A stretch of DNA of 64,000 nt from contig NZ_JAENIK010000011.1 in assembly GCF_016595465.1 (NCBI RefSeq), positions 558,001 through 622,000 of the forward strand, given 5' to 3'. The translations under genes and the position numbers were made by a program. The notes below the pieces were generated by a model that searched no databases, had not been told where the DNA came from, and was given only the letters and a program-made list of their open reading frames with translations. Numbering within the stretch: the first letter of the stretch is position 1; the number at the start of each line of letters is the position of its first letter. This document shows positions 27,085 through 36,481 of the stretch, one piece after another. The DNA comes from Luteolibacter yonseiensis. GTDB lineage: Bacteria > Verrucomicrobiota > Verrucomicrobiia > Verrucomicrobiales > Akkermansiaceae.

Positions 27085-28470
27085 TCAGGAGGGGCGCGAG
27101 GTGGGTTTTGAAACCTTGTTCCGGGATGCGTGGAAGTCCCGGTATTCCCGATGGATCAGGAACGGCAATTTCAACCAGGAAAGCGGTTTCGCTCCATGTT
27201 TTACCAAGACGTTGCCGACGCGGTATGACAACTGGTTTTTGATGCGGTCGGCTTCGGCCGCGTCCGCGGATGTTTGAATTGGCTGGAGCTTTTTACCTGG
27301 AGATTTGCGAAGTTGCCGGCGGTGCGCGCTGATCACCTTGGCTAAGGCAAAAGGCATGCTCAGGCACCCGCCGGGTGTGCGGGATTTTTCAACAACTGTT
27401 TTGCCTACTTTGTAGGATAACTGTTGTTTGACGCGATCGGCCGCCTCCGAGCATCGCCCATCCCGAGAGATGGATACTGGCTTCTGCCACCTCTTGTCTT
27501 TGAGGTAAAATTTTTCGAATTCCTCCTGCAGCTGATGGAGCTGGGTGATGAGCAAAAAGCGTTCGTTGTGGAGTTGTGTGATGGTGGCACAAGTCGCGCG
27601 ACGCTGTGCGATCAAAGCCAGCCATGCCGCCGCACCCCGATCCGCCGTGGGTTTGAAGGCTGGCAAAGGAAAGTGAGCGTTCGCTTGAAGCTCATCGTAC
27701 ATCTGTAGACAGGCGGTCTTGTCTGAAAGGACATGATCGAGGATAAACGACTCGGCGGCTTCCGCGCGGAGGGATGTCATGGCGGCGTCCGGGTCGACCG
27801 TATGAACGGCCAAGGCATCCTGCAGGGCCGGGGTTTTTGGCATGGGCGGCATGGAACGCGACGATGCCGGAATGTTGGGGGAGGAGGGAGAGGGGGAGAT
27901 GGAACTTCCGAGTTTTTCCAATTCCGAAAGGAAAAAATCGGGTGCTGCCAGAATTTGGCGGGCATTTGCCAAGAGGCAGCGATCTGGATTACGCAGGAAA
28001 AAACGGAGAAGCGCGCCATTGTAGGCGGTCCAATTGTCCAATAAAAACCGGAGGCGGGTTTCGTCAGGCTCGGCGGCTTCGTAAAGCATCGATTCCGAAA
28101 GGGAATGATGGGGCTCGTCATAAATGAGCGCGAACACCGTCTTGGAATCAAACGAACTCCAGTATTCCAGACAAAAAATCGCCTGGGTATCCGCCCATCC
28201 CCAAAGGCCCTGGCCCACGTTCCCCAGCGTCAGATCAAGAGGAAGGTCATTCCATAGCGGATCAGCGGGAATTTGCTGGAAATCTGCTTCGTCCGTCAAA
28301 TTCCCAGCCGGAGGTATTTGATAGGCGGAACACAGGGAGCGTGTGATTTCTTTTGGGAGCAGGCGCTCGCGTCGTGATGGCCGCGGTGGGTTCATCCCGC
28401 TTTTCTCCAGACATTCCTCTACATCCGTAGCCGTGGTTTGCGAGTGTCCGATGATAATGACCTTGTTCAT
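27085..28470 (-). CDS. uncharacterised capsule-locus protein with duplicated C-terminal motif
   Basis: A 461-aa protein that I do not recognise beyond its setting. It begins MNKVIIIGHSQTTATDVEEC, a nucleotide-binding-like first strand as in sulfotransferase-type proteins, but no 3'-phosphate site is obvious. TVFALIYDEPH and FFLRNPDRCLLANA suggest a sulfotransferase-like or sugar-processing fold. A helical segment (ATITQLHNERFLLITQLHQL) precedes two related C-terminal units: ADRVKQQLSYKVGKTVVEK (about 345) and ADRIKNQLSYRVGNVLVKH (about 410), each followed by a short basic hydrophobic tail. Such LSYxxG units occur at the ends of other glycan enzymes and may aid membrane association (inference). 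Confidence 0.55.
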   Translation of the reverse strand: MNKVIIIGHSQTTATDVEECLEKSGMNPPRPSRRERLLPKEITRSLCSAYQIPPAGNLTDEADFQQIPADPLWNDLPLDLTLGNVGQGLWGWADTQAIFCLEYWSSFDSKTVFALIYDEPHHSLSESMLYEAAEPDETRLRFLLDNWTAYNGALLRFFLRNPDRCLLANARQILAAPDFFLSELEKLGSSISPSPSSPNIPASSRSMPPMPKTPALQDALAVHTVDPDAAMTSLRAEAAESFILDHVLSDKTACLQMYDELQANAHFPLPAFKPTADRGAAAWLALIAQRRATCATITQLHNERFLLITQLHQLQEEFEKFYLKDKRWQKPVSISRDGRCSEAADRVKQQLSYKVGKTVVEKSRTPGGCLSMPFALAKVISAHRRQLRKSPGKKLQPIQTSADAAEADRIKNQLSYRVGNVLVKHGAKPLSWLKLPFLIHREYRDFHASRNKVSKPTSRPS

Positions 28471-28545
28471 AGAGAAATGTTTGGAATTTGAGACTGCGGT
28501 GCGAGGCTCCCCACCGAGACACTTGTGTGGCAGAAAGGAATGGTT

Positions 28546-31500
28546 TTAAATACCATTGGCAAGGCAATTAATGGACGATCGTGTGTCGCTGGAAGCTGTG
28601 TCAGAATGTCCTCGTTGAAAGAGCAGCAGCTCGCCGGTTTGCCCAAAGTCCGGAGGAGTGGGGACATGGTGGAAACCAGCGGAGAGCATGTCGGTTTGCA
28701 TGGATCCGGCATTCCCTATTCCATGTCGAGTGTGGCAGTTTGAGACCCTGACGGCGATCCACTGGAATCTCCGCAGCACTTCATGTGGAGTTGCTGCGAG
28801 CGCGGATGCTTCAAATTCGTTGAGTTCGAGCACGAGCAGATTGCCAGGTCCGGCCATGTCGATCCCGTCACAGATTTCACTTATGGTTGTCGTTGTTACA
28901 GTGATTTTTTCGGCAGCTTCGAAATTGGGAAGATGCTCCAGGCATGGGCGGGGTGGATCCAACGACAAGAAGATCTGATCCCTGCTGTCTTCCCTGACAT
29001 TCCTGTAAATTACGGCCGTTTTTTCGCATGCTTTTTCGGCCACCACGGCTTGCCGAACCCGGATGCGGCCTGCGGCGTCTTCAAATTTCCGGAGCTTGGC
29101 AACCTCCTCCCCGAGTGCCTCCACCAAAACCATCCGGCGGGCGCCCAACCGGAGATAATCCTCCAGTTCTCCGCAAGGCCCCGCGCCAAGATGGACGACC
29201 GTATCGAGACAGTATGTTGTCTCGGATACCTTGAGAAGCGCGCTCCGCATGCTTGCTGGCCGGCTGTTCCGGCCATAGGGCAGCAGCAGGAGTTTGACGT
29301 TCGCTGTGAAATCCGATTGCTCCTCGGAAGGAACGATGCTGTCTCCGATCCGCCGGCCGGGTGTCGCCAGCAGCGTGACGATTGCGTCCTTCAAATCGGC
29401 GGCCACCAGATCACTGTCAAAGTTCGCCAGCGCGTAATTTTTTCCATTCCGTCCGACTCTGGCACGAGTCTCAGGTTCCGTGCTCGCGGCGATCCCTGCC
29501 GCCCATGCTGTAGGGCTGTCGCCGTCCATGAGGAAGGCATTCACGCCATGTTCCAATGACTCGCCGAACCCGCAGCGACAGGTGAGTATCGGCTTGCCCA
29601 TGGCCATCGCCTTGACCAGCCGCGACGGCAGGCGGAACCGGTTGAAAGTGTCGGGGAGGCCGGGCGAACAAACAATGTCGCAGGCCTTGAGCATGGCCAT
29701 GTAGTCGCCGTCGTCGGCCAGATCGGGTGATGCGAATTCAATTGTGGAATGGAGGCGTTCGCGCGCCATGCCTGCCACAGGCAGCGCGGACCGGCCCGGG
29801 GTGACCACGAGCGCCAATGGAGTGCTCGTACCGGTTGCCGCAATGTTAAGCGCGGTGAGAAAAACCGCATATTCATTGGAGTAATTATATAAGGCTCCTC
29901 CGATAAAGATGACCACCCTGTCGGAACTGATGCCATGACGTGCCAATACGAGGTCCCGTTCCTCGCCGCTCAACGGGGTGCGGTTGAAGTCTTCTTTCGA
30001 TGCCACGGGAGGGACCACCAGGGTGGGGACCCCGTATTCCCTGGCGAGTCTTTGTGCGAAGGGATGCCAAATCGCCGTGTGAAGCGACGCAAGCCGATAG
30101 CATAAAGCGCGCGTGACCGGTTCAATCCATCTGTCGTAGCTGGGGTCGAGAAAGACAGACAGGCTGTGTTTGAGGTCGATGGCCCCCAGATAGTGGATGA
30201 TTTCATCCTGGGTGATGACCGGTTTATCCAACAAGGGCAGGACTTTGCCGGCGGCGGTTCCCTGCCTGATCTCGTAAATCTGAAGGTCATCGTCCTCGGA
30301 CTGCATGACGAGGCGCGCGCCGGTGAGGTGGATGATTTCGAGGGCCGCTCGTTGGACTCGGGAGCGCACGCCATTGGCATATACGATATGAGGCGAAAAG
30401 CCGATGACATCCGCACGGACCTCCGGTGAGAGCGATGCGCCTTCGAAGGGATAGGAGCGCCATTTCAGTCCGTTGTCGAAAGGTTTGCAGTATCCCTCCG
30501 CCAGGACATTGACTTCGCAGCCCAGACGCAACAGAGATTCTCCCAAGGTTTGGATATAGCGTCCCGTGGCTCCGTTTCTGGCGCTGGGAATAACAATCAG
30601 AATCCGTATCGGAGAAGTCGGCTGGACGGTAGGAGAAGGATGTGTTGTATCTCCGTCCTCCGTATGGTGGTCGCTTGTTGGCGGGGAGGCATCGGTACGG
30701 TCCCGCGTGTCGGCGAGATGTTGGAGGTAGTCTTCAATTTCAACGCAGCCCTTCCCGGGAAGGGAGTATCTTGAATGCCTGATGTAAAGGAGATGAAATA
30801 TCTCCTCCAGGGAACGGTTTCTCCTACGTGCCGGTGCGGGTATGTGATCGCGGGTCAGCCCCCATCCCGCGTAGAATGGAATTCCGAAACAATGAACTTC
30901 CTTTCCTGCCATCAAGGCTTCGAATCCCAAATGAGATGTGCAGACAAATACCAGATCGACCGCCTCAAGCAGGCAGTAGGGATTCACGTCGAAGTCAATG
31001 ACAGCAACCTGGGGAGGAAGGCTGGCGGGTAGCAGTTTCGTTAGATATGATTCCGAATTTTTGTTGATTGTCTCGGGATGGAGCTTCACCAGGATATCAA
31101 AATCCGAATGTGCCAGTGCGGATTTCCACATCCTCAGAAAACTCATGCCGCAGCCGAATCCGTGATTGACGGTGGGGGCTGAAACCGGTTGGTCGACCAA
31201 TAGAATCCGTTTCCGCCCCTTGCTCGCGATACGGCTGTGGAGATCGATGCGGGGATGGGACTCCAATTTTGAAATACGCCACGAAACAATTTTCTGTGAA
31301 ATCCCCGTGGCCCGGAGCTTCTGTTCATCGGTCAGACGATACTCGTCCGAGTTGAGTGCCGACTGTATTGAAGATGGATTGGATGCATCATAATATGCCG
31401 CTCCCGTGGTGATCAGGATGGATCTTTTTTGCGCGGGTCCCGCACCTTCTTCCGGTGGGCGGACGAAACCGTCCTGCAAAATGAGGTGTGTCTTCCCATC

Positions 31501-32307
31501 CCTCTCCGCTTGTTGGGAGGCCAGGAGATTCATGTCGTGATTTCCGCCCGCCCAGCTGGTGAAGACGTTGATCCTGCCAGCTTGCATATTGCTGTCATAT
31601 GGGGCGACATAGTCAGCGAAATCCAACAACTCCGGCAGCGGATGATATGGATTTTTCAGCGGGAAGGGAAGCGAGCACGTGCCTTGGGAGAACGGCTCGA
31701 AGAAGTCTTCAAACAGGTGTTTTGTGTAAGCTCCATCCGGGATTCCAGATGGCGGGGGTGTCATCGGCCGCTTGCGGAAGGAGATGCGCGCAAGTTTTTG
31801 CTTCAGAGCGGCATCGTCCGGGTGAATGGCCAGGCCTAGTCGAAGGATTTCTCCGGCCTGTGAGAATTCCGCTTGGGAGGACGAGATATCCGCCAAGGTC
31901 GTGAATGCCTTGACCGGAGCTTTGTCCCCTCCCATCTCGACAACGCGTCTCCAACGCTTCTGACGCGTCGATGAATCCGAGGTTGAATCGGCTATCCTCG
32001 CATGAATTTGAGCGAGCCATAAATTGTCCGGCTGGCGGGCAAGTCCCTTCGAGCAGAAGTGTTCCGCCGTTTTGAAATCCCCGGCCATCCGGGCTTCTTC
32101 GGCGAGTTGGCGGAAAATTTCCGGTGGACAATTCTGATCACCCTTGTTTGTCAGAATGGTCCTCCAATCCAGGGTGACAAGGTCTTCGGGGGAGGAAGTC
32201 TTTGCTTTCCGTCCGAGCATCCTGCGAATGAATGCCGCGAGGCGGGCGGGTGTGGATTTTCCGTGAATCTGGCCTAGCTTGGAAATATCCTTTTTACCAT
32301 GGCTCAT
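28546..32307 (-). CDS. modular capsule enzyme: TPR + KpsC-like + GT4 + FkbM-like
   Basis: A 1253-aa protein from ATG 32307; an in-frame ATG at 32412 would add 35 residues and overlap the preceding sulfotransferase gene. Residues up to about 180 look TPR-like. About 240-530 is a KpsC/capsule-synthesis domain: LILQDGFVRPP, ILLVDQPV, DILVKLHPE and FGIPFYAGWGLTRD. After a proline/threonine linker, about 566-980 is a GT4-type domain (IRILIVIPSARNGATGRYIQ; LPSRLVKAMAMGKPIL). From about 1070 an FkbM-like region (VVHLGAGPCGELEDYL, MVLVEALGEEV) completes the chain. It combines Kdo-type transfer, a second sugar transfer and possible methylation in one polypeptide. The methyltransferase region is degenerate. 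Confidence 0.82.
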   Translation of the reverse strand: MSHGKKDISKLGQIHGKSTPARLAAFIRRMLGRKAKTSSPEDLVTLDWRTILTNKGDQNCPPEIFRQLAEEARMAGDFKTAEHFCSKGLARQPDNLWLAQIHARIADSTSDSSTRQKRWRRVVEMGGDKAPVKAFTTLADISSSQAEFSQAGEILRLGLAIHPDDAALKQKLARISFRKRPMTPPPSGIPDGAYTKHLFEDFFEPFSQGTCSLPFPLKNPYHPLPELLDFADYVAPYDSNMQAGRINVFTSWAGGNHDMNLLASQQAERDGKTHLILQDGFVRPPEEGAGPAQKRSILITTGAAYYDASNPSSIQSALNSDEYRLTDEQKLRATGISQKIVSWRISKLESHPRIDLHSRIASKGRKRILLVDQPVSAPTVNHGFGCGMSFLRMWKSALAHSDFDILVKLHPETINKNSESYLTKLLPASLPPQVAVIDFDVNPYCLLEAVDLVFVCTSHLGFEALMAGKEVHCFGIPFYAGWGLTRDHIPAPARRRNRSLEEIFHLLYIRHSRYSLPGKGCVEIEDYLQHLADTRDRTDASPPTSDHHTEDGDTTHPSPTVQPTSPIRILIVIPSARNGATGRYIQTLGESLLRLGCEVNVLAEGYCKPFDNGLKWRSYPFEGASLSPEVRADVIGFSPHIVYANGVRSRVQRAALEIIHLTGARLVMQSEDDDLQIYEIRQGTAAGKVLPLLDKPVITQDEIIHYLGAIDLKHSLSVFLDPSYDRWIEPVTRALCYRLASLHTAIWHPFAQRLAREYGVPTLVVPPVASKEDFNRTPLSGEERDLVLARHGISSDRVVIFIGGALYNYSNEYAVFLTALNIAATGTSTPLALVVTPGRSALPVAGMARERLHSTIEFASPDLADDGDYMAMLKACDIVCSPGLPDTFNRFRLPSRLVKAMAMGKPILTCRCGFGESLEHGVNAFLMDGDSPTAWAAGIAASTEPETRARVGRNGKNYALANFDSDLVAADLKDAIVTLLATPGRRIGDSIVPSEEQSDFTANVKLLLLPYGRNSRPASMRSALLKVSETTYCLDTVVHLGAGPCGELEDYLRLGARRMVLVEALGEEVAKLRKFEDAAGRIRVRQAVVAEKACEKTAVIYRNVREDSRDQIFLSLDPPRPCLEHLPNFEAAEKITVTTTTISEICDGIDMAGPGNLLVLELNEFEASALAATPHEVLRRFQWIAVRVSNCHTRHGIGNAGSMQTDMLSAGFHHVPTPPDFGQTGELLLFQRGHSDTASSDTRSSINCLANGI

Positions 32308-32387
32308 AAGGTCGGTGAGAGAGAGGCGTAATGGATCCTTGGATTGTGGTGTGATCGCATGATGGCATCTCCCGGCGGCTTGGCAAG

Positions 32388-33077
32388 TCAAGGACTGTGT
32401 TTGCCGGCCCATTTCTCCCGGATGTCGTCAAAAGAATAGAATCTGCTCAACAGCCGATAGTCTTCCTGATAGTACCGGCGTAGCTTTTCAAGTTCCGAAG
32501 CGGCGAGGCTGGAAACATCGATTTTGGGACCTCCGGATTGCGAGTGGCGGATCGGAACCGCGTGATTTGTTATTTCAGAGAGATCATCGCCGAGCTCATC
32601 CATGGATTCGATGCGATAGACTTTTGAAAAAAAGCCAAGGTCGGTGACAAGTGAGGACTGAGGGCGCGTGTGAATGAGGATGGAAGGGATTTTTTGATAT
32701 TTCTCCAAGTGCCTGATGAAGGTGCTCAGGTCCGGATCCAGCTCGAAGTCCCCAGGCTTGATTTTCAGACGTTTTTTCTTGTCCGCCAACAAGCGGACCT
32801 TTTCTTCTGAAAGCTCCCGATGGTGGATGACCCTGTTCGAGTAGGCGGAGAGGAAGCGCTTGATAGGATCCCTGATCACAACAAAGCGGAATGCGGCCTT
32901 GTCGATTTCCACGGAGTTGTGTCTGTAGTAATGATGAATATGGGGCACGCCGGTGGCCGCGCTGGAGAATCTCACGCCGTTCTCCAACATGAACATCGCA
33001 TGCTTGAGGGAGGTGTTCGCAACTTTCGGCAAAGGCAGGTAGCCAATGGAATGCTTGGAGCAGAGGATGCCTTGCAT
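32388..33077 (-). CDS. carbohydrate sulfotransferase (Sulfotransfer_2 type)
   Basis: A 229-aa enzyme. YLPLPKVANTSLKHAMF near residue 14 is the 5'-phosphosulfate site typical of Sulfotransfer_2 proteins (PKVANTS). FRFVVIRDPIKRFLSAYSNR near residue 63 is the 3'-phosphate site with the conserved RDPxxRxxSxY. It would sulfate a polysaccharide acceptor. It lies 19 bp after the GT2/KpsS-like gene in the kps operon, so the exported glycan is the likely substrate. Confidence 0.88.
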   Translation of the reverse strand: MQGILCSKHSIGYLPLPKVANTSLKHAMFMLENGVRFSSAATGVPHIHHYYRHNSVEIDKAAFRFVVIRDPIKRFLSAYSNRVIHHRELSEEKVRLLADKKKRLKIKPGDFELDPDLSTFIRHLEKYQKIPSILIHTRPQSSLVTDLGFFSKVYRIESMDELGDDLSEITNHAVPIRHSQSGGPKIDVSSLAASELEKLRRYYQEDYRLLSRFYSFDDIREKWAGKHSP

Positions 33078-33096
33078 GGAACAGAAATGCTGGAAT

Positions 33097-35310
33097 TCAG
33101 GGCTTCAGGCGGGCGATGAACCGTCTGTAGGGACGTTTGAAATAATTCAGGAAGAACGACTTGAACGGGCCGCGTTTGTGGATTCCGAGGTTTCCGAACC
33201 AATCCGGACTGGTTCCGATGGCGAGTCCCAGGCGTCCGTTGATGTAGGAGTCTTTTTGAATCCGGCTCATGGCGGAAGTCCTGCCCAGCGGCATGCTTGT
33301 CCCGTTCCAGTTGAAGTGGGTCACCATGATATCCTTATAGCCATGGGAGTTGCGGTGCTGGAATGACCTGATGTGATCGTCCGCCTTGAAAAACGAATAT
33401 TTCCGGGTGAGAAGCCAGGCGAGGAATCTTTTCAAAACGGCGGGATCGGGGGGGGGGCAGTTCCCTCTGGCGATGAGATTGACCGCTTCATTGAAGCTGT
33501 CGGCCCGGTGGCCGGTGCCATGGACATTGTAGAACGCGTTGCCAATCGTGACGGTCGGTTTGCCGTGGATGAGGGAGAGCAGTCCGACCCCGGAGTTGTA
33601 ACAAACGGTGAAGTCGCAGGTATCGATGACGGCATGCACGTTCTCCTGATTGTTGCAAACGATGATGTTTGGTTCACTTCCAGAAAAGACGTCCCGATTC
33701 AGGGGGTGGGCTTTCACCACGAAAACAATATCACCGTGAATTCGGGCGGTTTCGCGGATGGCTGCCTCGAATTCCGGATAATTCTGTGCCGCGCGGACAA
33801 ATTTCGTGACAGCCAGGTCATCCGCCAGTTGCAAGGGGATGAAGATCTTTATTTTGTTGCCGGCCTCCAGCGGAGCGTATTTGCGGCGGGTTTCCCAGTA
33901 GCCATCGAGGGTTTCCAATGTCCATGCGCCGGTGCGGATTTTCTTGCAGATTTCTTCGGCCTTGCCGGTCGCCTCGTCATCAATGGTGAACGGGGCCGCA
34001 TCATAATCCAGGAAATCAGGATCGTTGTATGAGACGTCCGGAGCGTAATAAATCGTCGAGGGAAGCGCGCCGCGTTCAACCACCACCACTTGAACCCCGC
34101 GCTCTTTGGCGAGCTGGTAAAGTTCATGAAATCCCGCATGGGATTTCATATACGGGTTGAAAATCATGAACGCATCTACCTGGCGGGAGTCGATCAGCTC
34201 GCGGGCCCGCTGGATCTCCTGTTCCGAATCGTCTTGTAGCACACTTAGCTCGTAGCCAAGCACGCGGAAAGGCAGGAAATATCCGTAGTGCTCGGGGTCT
34301 TTACAAACGCACAGAGCCTTTCGCTCCCGCGACAGGTGATCCACTTTGGCGAGATTCGAGGGAGGCCCGTCGTATTTGGCGACGGATTCCCGGAAGGTGT
34401 TCCTGTTCCAGTCGTTGAGATCCCGCCAAGGATCTCCAACGGGCGTCGGATGCCACAAGTGAAAGGTCTTGAAGCCCGTGGCTTCGGCGCGGTAGGACAC
34501 CGCCTCACCGAGCCGCCGGAAACCCTGGTACGGGCGGGGTTTGAAAAAGCTGTCACGGACGGGGGACTGGCAGTCCGTGGTCAGGTCTTCAGGAAGCTCG
34601 ACGCTCCGCGTATGCCGTGCGAAGCGGATCATCAGCTCGAAGTCTTCCGAGCCGTGGCCTCTGAACGTCGTGTCGTAACCACCCGAAATCATGAAAAAAT
34701 CCCGGGTGCAAAGAAAATTGTTAGAGTATGGGGCGATGAATTCCGCGAACTCCCCCTTGGGGCCCTCCATCGCCAGGGCGCCGAGCTGTGCGAGGTACCG
34801 CGCGCGGCTTTCCGCAGGAACCTCAAAAAATTCGGCGCTCCGGTTTTCCGTCAGGTGATAGGCCGGGATATTGAGGACGATGTCCCGGATGATGGAATAA
34901 TCATGCTGGATGGCATATCGCGCGAGATCTCCGAAGTGACCGGGCGTGCTGACGAAGTCGATGTCCGTGAAATAGAGTAGATCGGTGGTGGCTTTCTCGG
35001 CTCCTTCGTTTCGTGCGATGCTGAGCGAGAAAACCCCGTCGTCGTCGACCCGGTGGTAATCGAATCCATTGATTTCACATAGATTCCTGAGTGAATCCGA
35101 ATAGGGCTCCTGAGAACCAAAATCCACAATTTGGAATCGCGGAGCGGGATCATAGAATCCCGGCAGCTTGGCCAGGCGATCAAGGACCCAGGGATTTTTG
35201 GCGTGAGAGCGGATGCAGATGACAGCGGTGATGTCAGCGCTGCTGTAATCACGTGGCGGGGTGAGGGTCCAAGCCGCGAAATTCCCTGATTGTTCCTGAT
35301 AAGAAAACAT
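33097..35310 (-). CDS. bifunctional GT2 glycosyltransferase plus KpsS-like capsule domain
   Basis: A 737-aa protein from ATG 35310. A GTG at 35367, overlapping the kpsE stop, is the other candidate start. Residues about 25-330 are a GT2-like domain of the chondroitin-polymerase type: ITAVICIRSHAKN, LSIARNEGAEKATTDLLYFT and a DIDF metal site, then ISGGYDTTFRGHGSEDFELM with the second acidic motif. About 370-690 is a capsule-synthesis (Kps) domain: IVFVVKAHPLNRD and TVCYNSGVGLLSLIHGKPTV. This pairing suggests a polymerase coupled to an acceptor-linking domain. It follows kpsE directly, as capsule polymerase genes often do. Confidence 0.83.
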   Translation of the reverse strand: MFSYQEQSGNFAAWTLTPPRDYSSADITAVICIRSHAKNPWVLDRLAKLPGFYDPAPRFQIVDFGSQEPYSDSLRNLCEINGFDYHRVDDDGVFSLSIARNEGAEKATTDLLYFTDIDFVSTPGHFGDLARYAIQHDYSIIRDIVLNIPAYHLTENRSAEFFEVPAESRARYLAQLGALAMEGPKGEFAEFIAPYSNNFLCTRDFFMISGGYDTTFRGHGSEDFELMIRFARHTRSVELPEDLTTDCQSPVRDSFFKPRPYQGFRRLGEAVSYRAEATGFKTFHLWHPTPVGDPWRDLNDWNRNTFRESVAKYDGPPSNLAKVDHLSRERKALCVCKDPEHYGYFLPFRVLGYELSVLQDDSEQEIQRARELIDSRQVDAFMIFNPYMKSHAGFHELYQLAKERGVQVVVVERGALPSTIYYAPDVSYNDPDFLDYDAAPFTIDDEATGKAEEICKKIRTGAWTLETLDGYWETRRKYAPLEAGNKIKIFIPLQLADDLAVTKFVRAAQNYPEFEAAIRETARIHGDIVFVVKAHPLNRDVFSGSEPNIIVCNNQENVHAVIDTCDFTVCYNSGVGLLSLIHGKPTVTIGNAFYNVHGTGHRADSFNEAVNLIARGNCPPPDPAVLKRFLAWLLTRKYSFFKADDHIRSFQHRNSHGYKDIMVTHFNWNGTSMPLGRTSAMSRIQKDSYINGRLGLAIGTSPDWFGNLGIHKRGPFKSFFLNYFKRPYRRFIARLKP

Positions 35311-35356
35311 CTGCTGCGTTGGGCCGTGGCGGTTGAATGATTCCTTGGCGGTTGGA

Positions 35357-36481
35357 TCAGGGCGCACGTTCGAGAACGGAATGGACGAGAGCCTTCAGCA
35401 CAAGAAAAAACAGGAATCCCACGACCAGAATGGTAGCGGTGGTATAAGGCCGTTTCGGCAGGTTGACGTCTTCGGGCAGGAACGGGGTCTGGATCACCGA
35501 AAAGAACCGGGACTGCGCTATGGCTTCCACACGGTTTTTTTCAAGAAGGGTCTCGGTTCCTGTCCGGAGCCTGATGGCGAATTCCAGCCTCAGCTCGAGT
35601 TGTTTGTATTGTGAAAGGATCTGGTTCAGGCGGTTTTGTTCAGGGCCCGAGAGTTTCGCCATTTCCACGTCGATCAGCTCGTTCAGGGAACGCAGCCGGC
35701 TGTTCAATGTTTCGACGCGTGGGGAGCTTGGCGAGTCCCGGCTGAGAGAGTCCACTTCGGCTGTCATCTTCAACTGCTCCATGCGGAGTTCATGCACGGT
35801 CTTCAGTTTGTCCATGATGACCTCATCGGGTCTGATGATGTTGTGCTTGTTTTGAAGGGCGATCAGCTCCGTGTTGACATCTTCAACGTGTTTGGCGGCC
35901 CGTGAGAGCTCGTTTTGGATGAAATCAAGACGCTGGTGGGCGATATTCTGATTCAGTTGGTTGATGAAATTTTCCGCCCTTTTCAGCACGTAGTCGGCGA
36001 TGCGTTCCGACAGCACCGGATCAAAGGTGTCCACAGATATCTTGGTCAGCCCCGTATCTTTGTCATAGTGCGCCCTGATGCGGGAGCGGTAATATTTGAG
36101 GCGTTCTTCCAGCGGGGAATCCGCAGGAAGCCGGAAAACGAAGTCCTTCTCAGGCGAGCTGTAGTGTTTGATCAACGAAAACTCCTTTTCCAGATCCAGA
36201 AGAAGATCGGCGGAGTCGACAAAGCCTATCGCCAGTTGGGAATCAGAAGAACTCGAGTCCGCAATGCCGGGGATGACAAGCTGGGCCAATCCGGCCTCGG
36301 TAGCCGAAGAATCCTGCCTCGCGATTTTGAAGGAGGCGGACGACTCATAGCGGTCCTGCGTCATTGTCCATAGATAGCCGATGGCGGCCAGTATCAGGAT
36401 CACATAGAGGACTGCCAAAGTGCGCAGCACGGCATGAAATTTTCCGGCCTTTTTGCGGGTGTGGATATAGGTGGCGGTCAT
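35357..36481 (-). CDS. kpsE: capsule export inner-membrane/periplasmic protein KpsE
   Basis: A 374-aa polysaccharide co-polymerase family 3 protein. A transmembrane helix near residues 19-40 (LRTLAVLYVILILAAIGYLW) and another near the C-terminus (ATILVVGFLFFLVLKALVHS) bracket a long periplasmic region rich in coiled coil (about 180-320). KLPKRPYTTA-like PNLPKRP before the second helix is typical of these proteins. It links the KpsMT transporter to the outer-membrane KpsD. Its start overlaps the kpsT end by 4 bp. Confidence 0.9.
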   Translation of the reverse strand: MTATYIHTRKKAGKFHAVLRTLAVLYVILILAAIGYLWTMTQDRYESSASFKIARQDSSATEAGLAQLVIPGIADSSSSDSQLAIGFVDSADLLLDLEKEFSLIKHYSSPEKDFVFRLPADSPLEERLKYYRSRIRAHYDKDTGLTKISVDTFDPVLSERIADYVLKRAENFINQLNQNIAHQRLDFIQNELSRAAKHVEDVNTELIALQNKHNIIRPDEVIMDKLKTVHELRMEQLKMTAEVDSLSRDSPSSPRVETLNSRLRSLNELIDVEMAKLSGPEQNRLNQILSQYKQLELRLEFAIRLRTGTETLLEKNRVEAIAQSRFFSVIQTPFLPEDVNLPKRPYTTATILVVGFLFFLVLKALVHSVLERAP

